The notes beneath the pieces were generated by a model. The model did not search any database. It worked only from the letters and a program-made list of their open reading frames with translations, and was not told the DNA's origin. The translations under genes and the position numbers were made by a program. From NCBI GenBank assembly GCA_016930645.1, contig JAFGGH010000053.1, positions 1-35,855 of the forward strand: DNA of 35,855 bases. The letters run 5' to 3'. This document shows positions 1 to 8,042 of the stretch, piece after piece; position 1 is the first letter of the stretch; each line of letters starts with the position of its first letter. The DNA is from Sedimentisphaerales bacterium (GTDB lineage: Bacteria; Planctomycetota; Phycisphaerae; Sedimentisphaerales; Anaerobacaceae).

Positions 1-6
1 CGGGAC

Positions 7-47
7 TCCCGACAAGTCGGGACGAAAACGCGGCCAGGATGGCCGCG
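7..47. repeat. two adjacent perfect hairpins at the window edge
   Basis: Two short perfect palindromes stand side by side. Positions 7-22 form a 7-bp stem (TCCCGAC/GTCGGGA) with a 2-base centre. Positions 29-47 form a 7-bp stem (CGCGGCC/GGCCGCG) with a 5-base loop. The first has a close relative near the other end of the window (35567-35582), which suggests a dispersed intergenic palindrome. Neither is followed by a T-run on the plus strand, so a terminator role is not evident. What lies upstream is outside the window. Confidence 0.6.
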
Positions 48-168
48 ACACTGTTATTATCCACCTGTAACTGACCCATTACAAAATTCCTTCGATTCTG
101 CTTTAAAATATGGTAGAATAGCTTCTGGACTTGAAGTTATATCCCGGGAAGGATAAAAATTTTGCGTT

Positions 169-1113
169 ATGAAAACACAGTGTCCTCATTGCAAGGTAAG
201 GTTTAACACGAGTGATAAAAACGCCGGTAAGCAGGCAAAGTGTCCCAAGTGCGGTAAGGGCTTTACTATTGAACCTTGCATAGAGACACCCTCAATCGTA
301 AAGCCAGCCGCAAAAACTCCGGAGCCGATAGCACCCCCAGTTAAAATGTCAAAGCAGGTAGAACCCTTGGCGCAAGCGGCACAACCTGTCAAAACTCCTG
401 AATCTGTATTTTCTGCCGCAAAAAGCGAATCACTACCAGAGCAAAAGCCGGAGAAAATCGCGGAACAAGTTACGCCTGCCATAAAAGTTGCAGAGCCGGT
501 AGAGAAAGAAAAACCCAAATCAAAAACGTTATCAAAAATTCTGTTTGTGTATTGCTGGATAGCCGTGCGGATTATTGCAGGGCTTCTTGGCTTTTTAGGT
601 TTGGTGCTGGTAATAAGAGAGAGTGCTTATTCGACTTTGATTGCGACTTTTGCGGCTGCGGATGTTTTCTGGGTATGCAGCGTGTTAATTGAGCTTACGT
701 TGTTTTACAAGATGTGGGCAGCAATTCAGGACGGCCAGGCGTCTGTCTCGCCGTCCAAGGCAGTCGCATTTTTATTCATTCCGATCTTCAATTTTTACTG
801 GGCATTGTTAATGCTCAATGGATTTGCTGAAGATTGCAACGCGTTTATGCATCAGCGGTCAGTACAAGCTAAAGAGTTATCATTTGTACTGTTCTTGATA
901 TATGCGTTTTTATTCATCTTCGAAATGATCATAACATTTTTTATGATATGTGTGTTCGCCTTTATTGGACTTATAGGCAAGGCTTTTATAATCTATCCTG
1001 TTTTGTCTTGGGCGATGTTCTTCTTTATGTCCGCAACAGGCATCTGCCATTTCATTACACATATATTGGTTGCGATAAAAACCTGTAACGCGGTAAACGC
1101 TCTGTCTGAATGA
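169..1113 (+). CDS. MJ0042-type zinc-ribbon protein with C-terminal membrane domain
   Basis: The N-terminus is a compact zinc ribbon with Cys5-x2-Cys8 and Cys25-x2-Cys28, of the MJ0042 type that is common in planctomycetes and proteobacteria. A low-complexity Pro/Ala/Lys/Glu linker follows (about 35-115). The rest is hydrophobic, with about four to five membrane segments (roughly 122-145, 151-180, 198-218, 235-290). The stretch after the second segment (WAAIQDGQASVSPSKAV, then FLFIPIFNFYWAL) is of a kind I associate with uncharacterised multi-pass proteins. The likely topology is a cytoplasmic ribbon tethered by a flexible linker to a membrane bundle. No catalytic residues are evident and I assign no function. 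The start has only a distant purine-rich stretch (around 148-155) upstream, so the start is not certain. The gene stands alone on its strand. Confidence 0.8.
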   Translation: MKTQCPHCKVRFNTSDKNAGKQAKCPKCGKGFTIEPCIETPSIVKPAAKTPEPIAPPVKMSKQVEPLAQAAQPVKTPESVFSAAKSESLPEQKPEKIAEQVTPAIKVAEPVEKEKPKSKTLSKILFVYCWIAVRIIAGLLGFLGLVLVIRESAYSTLIATFAAADVFWVCSVLIELTLFYKMWAAIQDGQASVSPSKAVAFLFIPIFNFYWALLMLNGFAEDCNAFMHQRSVQAKELSFVLFLIYAFLFIFEMIITFFMICVFAFIGLIGKAFIIYPVLSWAMFFFMSATGICHFITHILVAIKTCNAVNALSE

Positions 1114-1211
1114 AGTACGAATTACGGATGACGAGTGCCGAAGTACGAACTACCAGATAGGCGATAAACACAACTCAGTACGAGAGCGCAGAAGATTCCC
1201 GTGCCACGGAC

Positions 1212-1286
1212 TAGCCCCAAGGGGATTCGAACCCCTGTTGCCGGGTTGAAAACCCGGTGTCCTAGACCTGCCTAGACGATGGGGCC
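1212..1286 (-). tRNA. tRNA-Glu (anticodon UUC)
   Basis: Read on the minus strand, the sequence folds as a complete cloverleaf. The acceptor stem is GGCCCCA with TGGGGCT. The anticodon arm is CCGGG-TTTTCAA-CCCGG, which gives anticodon TTC. The T arm is CAGGG-GTTCGAA-TCCCC, with the conserved TTCGA. The D arm contains GTCTAG, and the variable region resembles bacterial tRNA-Glu. The discriminator base is A and CCA is not encoded. It lies just downstream of the ferredoxin gene on the same strand, separated by a repeat hairpin. Confidence 0.93.
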
Positions 1287-1290
1287 AATT

Positions 1291-1369
1291 CGGATGACGG
1301 AAGACGGATAACGGAATGTGCCGTATGATTTCGGCTTTGTGTTTTCTGTCTTCCGTCTTCTGTCATCTG
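1291..1369. repeat. hairpin built from degenerate GGATGACGGAAGAC-type repeats
   Basis: The arms at 1291-1316 and 1344-1369 are inverted copies of each other, with 21 of 26 positions matching by hand alignment. Each arm is itself made of near-repeats of the type GATGACGGAAGACGGA. The hairpin ends one base before the ferredoxin stop codon and starts five bases from the tRNA-Glu 5' end. It could therefore separate the two minus-strand transcripts, but it lacks a U-run. The same repeat unit occurs inside nqrB (6889-6924). Confidence 0.7.
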
Positions 1370-1543
1370 TTATTCCATGCTGATGGCTTCGACAGGACAG
1401 GCATCGACGCAAACGCCGCAATCCACACAGGTGTCAGGGTCGACTACGGCTTTGCCGTCAACCATACTAATAGCTTCACTTGGACATTCGCCAACACACG
1501 TTTCACAGCCTGTACACTTTTCAGCATCGACTTTAGCTGCCAT
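1370..1543 (-). CDS. 2[4Fe-4S] bacterial-type ferredoxin
   Basis: This 57-residue electron carrier is short and easy to miss. It has two full C-x2-C-x2-C-x3-C-P cluster motifs: Cys10/13/16/20 followed by Pro, and Cys39/42/45/49 followed by Pro. This is the classic pseudo-two-fold arrangement of clostridial-type ferredoxins that hold two low-potential [4Fe-4S] clusters. It should shuttle electrons in the cytoplasm between, for example, oxidoreductases and hydrogenases. The ATG is preceded by AAAGGA at a good distance, and the frame ends in TAA at 1370-1372. It is monocistronic as far as can be seen: a hairpin and tRNA-Glu lie downstream and a gene-free region lies upstream. Its presence supports an anaerobic or facultative lifestyle. 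The opposite strand has open frames that are shadows of this gene. Confidence 0.93.
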   Translation of the reverse strand: MAAKVDAEKCTGCETCVGECPSEAISMVDGKAVVDPDTCVDCGVCVDACPVEAISME

Positions 1544-1714
1544 TCACAATCCTTTCAAAAAACCACCCTACTTAAAACGATTAAACCATCAAGTAATAAG
1601 ACCAAGCATTATTACAAAATCACTATCGGATTTCAAGAAGATTTTAGTGTGATTTTTAAGTGGTGGGTGTGATTCTTACGTGTAGGTAAATTGCTCTGGT
1701 TGGTGGTTGCGCTT

Positions 1715-1796
1715 ATCGTCCATCGGTTGCGCGGCTCGTATCGTTTGCGTCGAACGTAAATCGGCGACAAAAACGCAACCGTAGGACGATTTACGT
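1715..1796. repeat. nested inverted repeats in the gene-free stretch 1544-1877
   Basis: The stretch 1544-1877 holds no convincing gene. Inside it, 1715-1731 and 1774-1790 are inverted copies (15 of 17 positions), each carrying CGGTTGCG or its complement. A second, overlapping pair, ACGTAAATCG at 1754-1763 and CGATTTACGT at 1787-1796, is a perfect 10-bp inverted repeat. The two pairings cannot form at the same time, so the region could switch between two folds. It may equally be a degraded dispersed repeat. No T-run follows on either strand. Confidence 0.6.
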
Positions 1797-1877
1797 GACG
1801 AGCATCGCAACCGCAGCCGTTTATCGCAGGTTGTCTACGAACTCGAATCTCACTCTTTAAGTGGAGGCGATTAAGGC

Positions 1878-4283
1878 TTACGGTTGCTTTTGAGGTTTTT
1901 TCCCGCCGAGAGCGACGGCCATAGTGCGGACGATTTTGTTCTGGTCGTATTGTGCCATGTGGTCAAGCACTTTATCGAATGCGCTGTTACGATTTTGGGC
2001 AAGCAGATACAGAGCCATCATTCTTGCCGGCCAGTATTCATCGTTGAGATTTTGTGATACAGCCTCTATCAGCTCGAAGTCGAGCGGCAGGGGCAGCATT
2101 GACGACATTGTATAGACCCTTGAAGGCCAGTTGTCGGTTGTGAGATTATATACTAAGCCTGATTTGAGGATGTCTGGCATCCAGTCGGCGTACACAAATT
2201 TATAAAGGGGCTCCTGGTTTGCCATTATGCTTTCTTCCATTAGCAGGCCCGCGAAGAGTTCCGCGGTTTTGTGGCTTTGCATTCTTCTTTTGAGTGAGTT
2301 CATCCTGTTGCGCAGGAACTGCGGATTCAATTCCATCGCCGGCCGATTAATTGTATTAGTGTATGGCTTTATATCTTCCAGCCTGTTGCCGACCGAGCCG
2401 TCAGCCAGAGTTACCGGGTCGAGGTACGCGGTTAATTCAATCTCAATGTTAGCCTGCGGATAGCGGGTTAAGATGTTTTTGAGCCTGCCGGTTGCCAGGT
2501 TAATCGGTATGAGCAGGCTTGAGTTGGGCTGGATGTGTTCGGTAGGTTGGATTTTTTTAAGGATAAGCTTATCTATAGTGGTAATCAAATCACCCCGCAC
2601 CGAGGCATCGATTCTTATATTGCCCTGCAGCAGTGCGTTTTCACTGATAATTATATCTTCGTTCGAACGGTTCGTTATTATCAAAGAGGCCTCAAAGTCC
2701 TGTCCGTAATAAAACTTGTCTCCGCGAATTTTTACCTGATACTCGAATATCTCATTCGGCACCAGGAAGTAAGGCACAATCTGATTTTCAAAAGTTGATT
2801 CAAGCAGTGTTCTTGTCAGGCTCGGCTCAGTCTCTGGTATATATTCGCTGCCAAGCTCGTTAATTTTTTCTCTTGCCTTTTCGGCTTCGAGAGTTTCCGG
2901 TGCCGCGTGGATGATTGACCTTAATGTTTCAAGTGCAGCGTCTTTTTCACTGTTTGCCAGTTGGATATGTGCTTTTGCCAGATTTAATATCTGGCTTGGT
3001 TCGTAATTATCGACAAAGGCTTGCGCCAGGTCAGGCTGGTCATTCAGTATGAAAGCGTAAGCCAGAAGGGCGGCCGCAGCAGAAGAGTTCGGCTCGGCGG
3101 CGTATGCCTTGTTTGTCCAGTCGATGGCCTTGGCGGGGTCGGTTTTTCCGAAGCAGTAGAACCAGCCGAGCTGCTGAGTAATGTTTCGCTGCTGAGATGG
3201 ATTTTCCCTGTATCTGAGGAGGGCTTTGTTTTCTGTCGCAGCGAAAAGCATATTTGCTTTTTCGATGTCGCCGGTTTTTGCCGCAGCTTTTGCGACAACA
3301 GTTTCAAGCATTATATCCAGCACATCAGTTTTCCGTTTTTTTTCGGCTATTCGCATTGCGATATGCGGATTGCGTTCGGTATTGTAAGCGCAAAGCGCAT
3401 GCGGCAGATAGATGTACTGCGGCAGGGGCTGGTTGGGATATAAATATGTAAATAAATCGGCGCAATATTGATATGCGTCGGTAGCGGTCTGGAAAAGCTC
3501 TCCCTGCTGGGTGGATTGGGCAAACACAAGTGCAGCCTGCAGGCTGAGAGGGTTTTCCCTGAGATAAAATCTCAACTGCTCAAGATAAATGGCTGTATTT
3601 AACTTCTCGGCGGTTAACTCGGCGAGTTTTTCGAAGGCAAGGCGGTTGTACCGGTTTTTGTTAATCGCTGTCAGGTACATATTGGCGGCATTTTCAAAGT
3701 CGGCTCTTTCAGCGGCTAATATACCGAACGAGGCCGCAAGCTCGGAAGCCAGAGGTTCATTTTTGTTTTCAAATTGTCTGTAAAGCTGGTTCAGCAGCAC
3801 TTCTTTTTCTTCTCTGGTGTCGCATTTGCTCAACAGATATTGTATAGCCTTTCGGCAAACGGTCAGGTCTGATTGGTTGTTTACATATTGAGCCAGCAGA
3901 ATTTGTACCAGTTTGGAATTACCCTTGTTTTTAATGTAGGCATTTACATTGTTGGCGTCAGCGATACTTTCGGAACTGGTATTTTCAACAGGCAGTGTCG
4001 CCGAATCGTTGCAGGCTAATAAGAGCATATCTTCGAATATGTAATTAGCCTGGTTATCGAGCTGAGCGGCGGCAGTAAAGAAAATCATAGCCTGCTTGGC
4101 CTCAGAGTCCGATATTTGTGTTTTTTCGGAGCCGGCAGAGGTGAGGTCTTTTGCGATTTGGTGGAAGGCCAATGCCGCGGTCGGTGAGAACAGTTCCTGG
4201 TTGCCGGACGGAGGCTGTGCGCAGACACCAGAGGCGGTGATAATTATCAGTCCCAAAACTAATACGTAGCGTCCTTTCTGCAT
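1878..4283 (-). CDS. secreted TPR-type solenoid protein of unknown function
   Basis: This is an 801-residue protein. I start it at the ATG at 4281-4283, not at the longer upstream frame. That ATG has AGGGA six bases upstream and opens directly into a signal peptide (MQKGRYVLVLGLIIITASGVCAQ region), whereas the longer form would bury it. The mature part is rich in Ala/Leu/Tyr helical repeats spaced like tetratricopeptide units (clearly about 190-240 and 370-480). A predicted beta-rich segment follows (about 520-640), then a helical C-terminus that looks HEAT-like, with PSRVYTMSSML and WPARMMALYLLAQ as parallel repeats. I infer a periplasmic scaffold or protein-interaction role. There are no enzyme motifs. 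It is followed on the same strand by 334 gene-free bases and preceded by murJ about 210 bases upstream. Confidence 0.8.
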   Translation of the reverse strand: MQKGRYVLVLGLIIITASGVCAQPPSGNQELFSPTAALAFHQIAKDLTSAGSEKTQISDSEAKQAMIFFTAAAQLDNQANYIFEDMLLLACNDSATLPVENTSSESIADANNVNAYIKNKGNSKLVQILLAQYVNNQSDLTVCRKAIQYLLSKCDTREEKEVLLNQLYRQFENKNEPLASELAASFGILAAERADFENAANMYLTAINKNRYNRLAFEKLAELTAEKLNTAIYLEQLRFYLRENPLSLQAALVFAQSTQQGELFQTATDAYQYCADLFTYLYPNQPLPQYIYLPHALCAYNTERNPHIAMRIAEKKRKTDVLDIMLETVVAKAAAKTGDIEKANMLFAATENKALLRYRENPSQQRNITQQLGWFYCFGKTDPAKAIDWTNKAYAAEPNSSAAAALLAYAFILNDQPDLAQAFVDNYEPSQILNLAKAHIQLANSEKDAALETLRSIIHAAPETLEAEKAREKINELGSEYIPETEPSLTRTLLESTFENQIVPYFLVPNEIFEYQVKIRGDKFYYGQDFEASLIITNRSNEDIIISENALLQGNIRIDASVRGDLITTIDKLILKKIQPTEHIQPNSSLLIPINLATGRLKNILTRYPQANIEIELTAYLDPVTLADGSVGNRLEDIKPYTNTINRPAMELNPQFLRNRMNSLKRRMQSHKTAELFAGLLMEESIMANQEPLYKFVYADWMPDILKSGLVYNLTTDNWPSRVYTMSSMLPLPLDFELIEAVSQNLNDEYWPARMMALYLLAQNRNSAFDKVLDHMAQYDQNKIVRTMAVALGGKKPQKQP

Positions 4284-4496
4284 GTTTTCCCTGGCAAAAT
4301 AACCGTGCCGGCAGAGAGTTTTATCGGGCAAATTTCAGGGCCGCTTTAGGGGCTAATTAACATAAAAACAGGCCTTTACAAGCTCAAAAGAGGCTTTTAT
4401 ACAGTCTTGTTATCGCCAATAATCAGCAATACTGAAATAAGGACAACAATGTTCGCAGGTAACGTTGGGGATATTTATTAATAAAAACAAGGATTG

Positions 4497-6086
4497 CTAT
4501 GAGTGCTTTTTGCTGAACAGGAGGCTGAGCATTTGTGTTTTTATCATTTTTGCGGTGATGATGTAAGCTGCTGAGCAGGATATTACGATTAGTGTCAGTT
4601 TTATCGCGCCGGACAATAAGTTAATCTCCCCGTCTGGAAGGACTTTCAGAATCAACAAACCGACTGCGTACATTATTACTGTGGCGATTATTGTTTTAAT
4701 AAAAGTTTTACCAAATCCGTTGAGTATTGTTCCATCGAAACGTTTTCTCAAGGCAAAGAGCAAAAGTCCAACCTGCAGATACGAACATATCGCCGTCGAA
4801 AGCGCAAGCCCACCTGTGCCGAGAACCCATATCAAAGTCAAATTCAATATAACGTTTATTCCCACAGCGAGAGCTGCGGTCTTGGCGGGTGCTTTGGAGT
4901 CCTGCAGGGAATAAAAAGCGCGGGTGACTATCTGCTGCAGGAAGTAACCGCACAGACCAAGTGAATAAAATAATAAGACGGTTGCGGTCAAGGGAGTGTC
5001 CGAAGGTTGAAACTGGCCTCTTTGAAATGCCCACTGGACAAGAATAGTTCTAATGAGTATTAAACCTGCTGTTGCCGGCAGGGCGATAAAAATTGCTCCG
5101 CGCAGGCCTTTTGAAATTGTTTTGCTAAGGGCGGTGGTGTCGCCTTTGGCGGCGTCGGAACTCATGACCGGAAAAATTGCGGTAGCAAGCGAAATTCCCA
5201 AAACCCCTAAAGGGAATTGATACAGGCGCTGGGAATAGTAAAGATGTGAGACGGCACCGGCAGGGAGGGGATATTGGATTACGCGGTCGAAAAATGAAAA
5301 TGTTTCGCCTTTGGCATCTGAAACCGAGAACAGCCAGGCGATAATATCATCAGCGAGAGTGTTTAGCTGTGTTGCCGTCAGGCCGAGAATCATCGGCCCC
5401 ATAAGAATTAAAATCTTTTTGAATGCTTCGCTTCGCACCTGCCAGGCAGGACGGATACCGATACCGATTTTACGCAGCGGTATAAACTGCATCGCCAGTT
5501 GAAAAACACCTGCAATTATTACAGCAATAGCAACAACGAATACCTGTTTGTCCGGTTCGATAGCAATAATCCATCCGCTAAAGCAAAGTGAGCCGATTAT
5601 AAAAATATTCAATACTGAAGGCGCCGCTGCCGGCGTTGCGAAATGCCGGTGTGTTTGCAGTATTCCCGCTAAGATAGCTACGACACATATCAGAATCATA
5701 TACGGCAGCATTATTCCGGCTAGGTTGAGCATAAGATTTGTGTCAGGGTCTTTACTTACGAAGCTGTAATAGAGCCAAATGATGGCCTCGCCTGCCAGGA
5801 CGATGCAGGCAAGTATAACTGTTACCACAGTGACAACGGTACAGGCCAGTTTTTTCGCGGTATCGGGGCGGTGATGTAATTCTTCGCTATAGACGGGAAT
5901 GAACGATGCGGCGGCGGCACCCTCGCCGAATAGCCTCCTGGCGAGATTGGGAATTTTAAAAGCGATAGCCCAGGCCCCGAACAGGCGGCCTGCACCTAAG
6001 AAATAAGCAAAAGCCATGTCCCGCACGAAGCCGAGAACGCGGCTGATTACCGTGAGTACAGCGATTTGTCGAAATCCCTTTACCAT
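4497..6086 (-). CDS. murJ: lipid II flippase MurJ (MviN family)
   Basis: MurJ flips the peptidoglycan precursor lipid II across the inner membrane. The N-terminus matches the family closely: TVISRVLGFVRDMAFAYFLG, then AFKIPNLARRLFGEGAAAASFIPVYSEE, which contains the conserved Arg residues and the EG(A)-FIP motif of the first helices. About 14 hydrophobic segments fill the remaining length, as expected. With the ATG at 6084-6086 the protein is 529 residues, close to family size. A TTG twelve codons upstream extends the frame, but it has no ribosome site and adds residues not seen in the family. The gene is single on its strand. It diverges from the nqr operon across a 298-base gap that contains a repeat array. 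Its presence argues for a peptidoglycan-containing cell. Confidence 0.93.
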   Translation of the reverse strand: MVKGFRQIAVLTVISRVLGFVRDMAFAYFLGAGRLFGAWAIAFKIPNLARRLFGEGAAAASFIPVYSEELHHRPDTAKKLACTVVTVVTVILACIVLAGEAIIWLYYSFVSKDPDTNLMLNLAGIMLPYMILICVVAILAGILQTHRHFATPAAAPSVLNIFIIGSLCFSGWIIAIEPDKQVFVVAIAVIIAGVFQLAMQFIPLRKIGIGIRPAWQVRSEAFKKILILMGPMILGLTATQLNTLADDIIAWLFSVSDAKGETFSFFDRVIQYPLPAGAVSHLYYSQRLYQFPLGVLGISLATAIFPVMSSDAAKGDTTALSKTISKGLRGAIFIALPATAGLILIRTILVQWAFQRGQFQPSDTPLTATVLLFYSLGLCGYFLQQIVTRAFYSLQDSKAPAKTAALAVGINVILNLTLIWVLGTGGLALSTAICSYLQVGLLLFALRKRFDGTILNGFGKTFIKTIIATVIMYAVGLLILKVLPDGEINLLSGAIKLTLIVISCSAAYIITAKMIKTQMLSLLFSKKHS

Positions 6087-6180
6087 ACAGATATATATAT
6101 CCGCATAATGACGTTTATTCAATAACGTAATAAGGTTTTTGGCAGCAAAGGGGTCTTAACGATTGCAATGCTTGTCTTAG

Positions 6181-6303
6181 GTTATCAGAATATCTGGTTA
6201 TCAGGTAGTGGGTACCAGGTTATCAGTGTATCAGGTGACATTGCTATTTTTCTGATATCCTGATTCCTGATGTTCTGCGACATGGTTTCCTGATAGCCTG
6301 ATT
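6181..6303. repeat. TATCAGG / CCTGATA repeat array in the murJ-nqrB gap
   Basis: The left half (6181-6237) contains several degenerate units of the form TTATCAGG or TATCAGGT. The right half (6251-6303) contains the inverse, TGATATCCTGATTCCTGA and CCTGATAGCCTGATT. Together they can form an imperfect long hairpin. It lies between the divergent murJ and nqrB genes, so it is not positioned as a terminator of either. It has the same architecture as the arrays at 1291-1369 and 20810-20886 but an unrelated unit sequence. Confidence 0.6.
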
Positions 6304-6384
6304 TCCTTAACGAGGGGCGCAACCGATTAATCTCCGACGTAAAAATCAGTATAAGTGTTTTGTAATCGTATCTAATCTAATATA

Positions 6385-7440
6385 ATGCGTGGGATGATTC
6401 AGCGCCAGAAAATAATGGAAAAGGTGCTGCTGGCCTTGCTGCCTTGCATAGCCGGTGCGGTGTATTATTTCGGGTGGTATTGTCTTTTCATTATCGCTCT
6501 TGCCAATATCACCGGTTTTGTTATCGAATATATTTTTGCCCGCAGGCTCAATAAACCCGTATCGGAAGCTGTTTTTGTTACAAGCACCCTGTTTGGTTTG
6601 GTAATGCCGCCGACAGTACCGTGGTACGTTGTGATTATCGGGATGGTCTTTGCGATTATGTTCGGCAAGATGGTGTTCGGGGGATTCGGTAAAAATATAT
6701 TCAATCCGGCAGTCGCGGGCAGGGCGTTTGTTTATGTCTGTTTTCCGATTGCACTTACCGGCACGTGGGCGCCGGCGGCGGAGGGTATCTGGGGAGCTTT
6801 AGGTAAATGGACGACCGCGCCGACAACGGATGCGATTAGCGGGGCTACACCAATGGCATATCTGAAGGCTGATAAGATTTCGCTCGGTATTCGGATGACG
6901 GAAGACAGAGGACGGATGACGGATAAAATACCACATAACCTGAGGCAGGGGCAATCAGTTGTGATTAAAAAGACAACATTGTTAAAAGGATTGCTGTTCG
7001 GCAGGATATCCGGTACGGCGGGGGTTACAAGTGTGATATTGATTTGTATCGGCGGGATATATCTTTTCATAACTAAGACGGCAAGCAGGGCTTTGATACT
7101 TTCAACAATAATGACTTACGCATTCTGGAATGAATTACTGTTTCGGCTTGGTGTCGAGCCGGTGCCGGGGGCGTGGCCTGCCGTCTTTGGAGGCGGATTT
7201 TTGTTCGGCGCGTTTTTTATGGTAACAGACCCGGTAAGCTCGCCGAAAACCGAGTCTGCAAAAATCCTTTACGGAATGATAATCGCAACAAGCACAATGG
7301 TTATAAGAAACTTTTCGATATTCAACGGCGGCCTGATGTTCTCGATACTGATTGGAAATATGTTCGCCCCGACATTAGACAGCATCGTCCGCCATTTTCA
7401 ACGAAGGGGAAAACAGCCTGTTGTGGAAGATGAAAAATGA
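6385..7440 (+). CDS. nqrB: Na+-translocating NADH:quinone reductase subunit B
   Basis: NqrB is the large membrane subunit that carries covalent FMN and takes part in Na+ translocation. The segment EAVFVTSTLFGLVMPPTVPW, then GKMVFGGFGKNIFNPAVAGRAF, is highly characteristic of the NqrB/RnfD superfamily. The flavinylation motif D149-x-x-S-G-A-T155 is intact, with Thr155 as the FMN site. At 351 residues it is shorter than many NqrB proteins, mainly at the N-terminus. Residues about 169-190 form a hydrophilic insertion relative to the family. Its DNA is an intergenic-type repeat (see 6889-6924). The neighbours nqrC, D, E and F favour NQR over RNF. The start is the ATG at 6385. A TATAAT overlaps it and no ribosome site is clear, so a start at 6394 or 6415 remains possible. 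The stop overlaps nqrC by four bases. Confidence 0.9.
   Translation: MRGMIQRQKIMEKVLLALLPCIAGAVYYFGWYCLFIIALANITGFVIEYIFARRLNKPVSEAVFVTSTLFGLVMPPTVPWYVVIIGMVFAIMFGKMVFGGFGKNIFNPAVAGRAFVYVCFPIALTGTWAPAAEGIWGALGKWTTAPTTDAISGATPMAYLKADKISLGIRMTEDRGRMTDKIPHNLRQGQSVVIKKTTLLKGLLFGRISGTAGVTSVILICIGGIYLFITKTASRALILSTIMTYAFWNELLFRLGVEPVPGAWPAVFGGGFLFGAFFMVTDPVSSPKTESAKILYGMIIATSTMVIRNFSIFNGGLMFSILIGNMFAPTLDSIVRHFQRRGKQPVVEDEK
6889..6924 (+). repeat. intergenic-type repeat inside nqrB
   Basis: Positions 6889-6906 (ATTCGGATGACGGAAGAC) are identical over 18 bases to 1288-1305, in the spacer between tRNA-Glu and ferredoxin. The following bases continue the degenerate unit (GGACGGATGACGGA). The repeat is read in frame and encodes residues about 169-182 of NqrB (RMTEDRGRMTD). 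At this point the protein is longer than its relatives. Confidence 0.75.
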
Positions 7441-8042
7441 AACGCCTTTTTCCGGTTATATATATGTTTGTCATTACCGCGGCTCTGAGCGCTGTGGTAA
7501 TCGGCTTTGCCCGGTTTACGGAAAAAAGGGTACAAGCCAACGAGTCGCTGGCGTTTGAAATTGCCGTATTGAAGGTTGTGCCGGATTTGTATGATGAAAA
7601 ACTCAGCTCGATGGAGCTTCATAAGATTTTTACCGGAGAGGTTAAAGAACCTGCTGAAACGACGGCAGGTGCTTATTTTGTGGAAGAGGATGGTCAAATT
7701 GCCGGTTACGCTTTGCCGATTGCCGGGCAAGGGTTTTGGGCTTCTATAAGAGCGGTTGTTGGGATAAAGCCGGACAAAAGAACGGTAACGGGATTTGCCG
7801 TTTACGAGCAGAGAGAGACGCCCGGCCTTGGCGCTGAAGTTGCGCAGATAGCATTTACTGAGCAATTTAAAAATCTTAAATTGTCAGCTGATGGTAAACC
7901 TGTTGTTTTCAGGCGGCCAGGTGAGACTTTACAAAAAAGCCAGGTGCACGCGGTAACCGGCGCGACTCAGACAAGTACGAGACTGGAAAAAATTATCAAT
8001 GACGCTCTGGCAGAATGGCGAAAGAAAGTTAAGAATAATTAA
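7437..8042 (+). CDS. nqrC: Na+-translocating NADH:quinone reductase subunit C
   Basis: NqrC holds the second covalent FMN on the outer face of the membrane. It is 201 residues long: one N-terminal membrane anchor (about 4-25), then an FMN-binding domain. The segment ETPGLGAEV is the usual E-T-P-G-L-G signature. The flavin attachment motif is V-T-G-A-T177-Q-T-S, with Thr177 expected to carry FMN. The acidic residue normally three places before S/T (D-x-x-[S/T]-G-A-T) is His171 here. The start codon overlaps the nqrB stop (ATGA), which indicates translational coupling. The end overlaps the nqrD start by one base. At 201 residues it is nearer RnfG in size, but the operon context is NQR. Confidence 0.9.
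   Translation: MKRLFPVIYMFVITAALSAVVIGFARFTEKRVQANESLAFEIAVLKVVPDLYDEKLSSMELHKIFTGEVKEPAETTAGAYFVEEDGQIAGYALPIAGQGFWASIRAVVGIKPDKRTVTGFAVYEQRETPGLGAEVAQIAFTEQFKNLKLSADGKPVVFRRPGETLQKSQVHAVTGATQTSTRLEKIINDALAEWRKKVKNN

Noticed and set aside
1291-1369. CRISPR-like array
   Set aside because: The repeats are short and degenerate, have no unique spacers and no cas gene is in the window.
1316-1672. Two plus-strand frames of 91 and 118 codons
   Set aside because: They overlap the ferredoxin gene on the opposite strand, whose two cluster motifs and ribosome site are unambiguous.
6087-6122. TTG start giving a 541-residue MurJ
   Set aside because: No ribosome site; the 12 added residues are absent from the family, and the ATG at 6084-6086 aligns with known N-termini.
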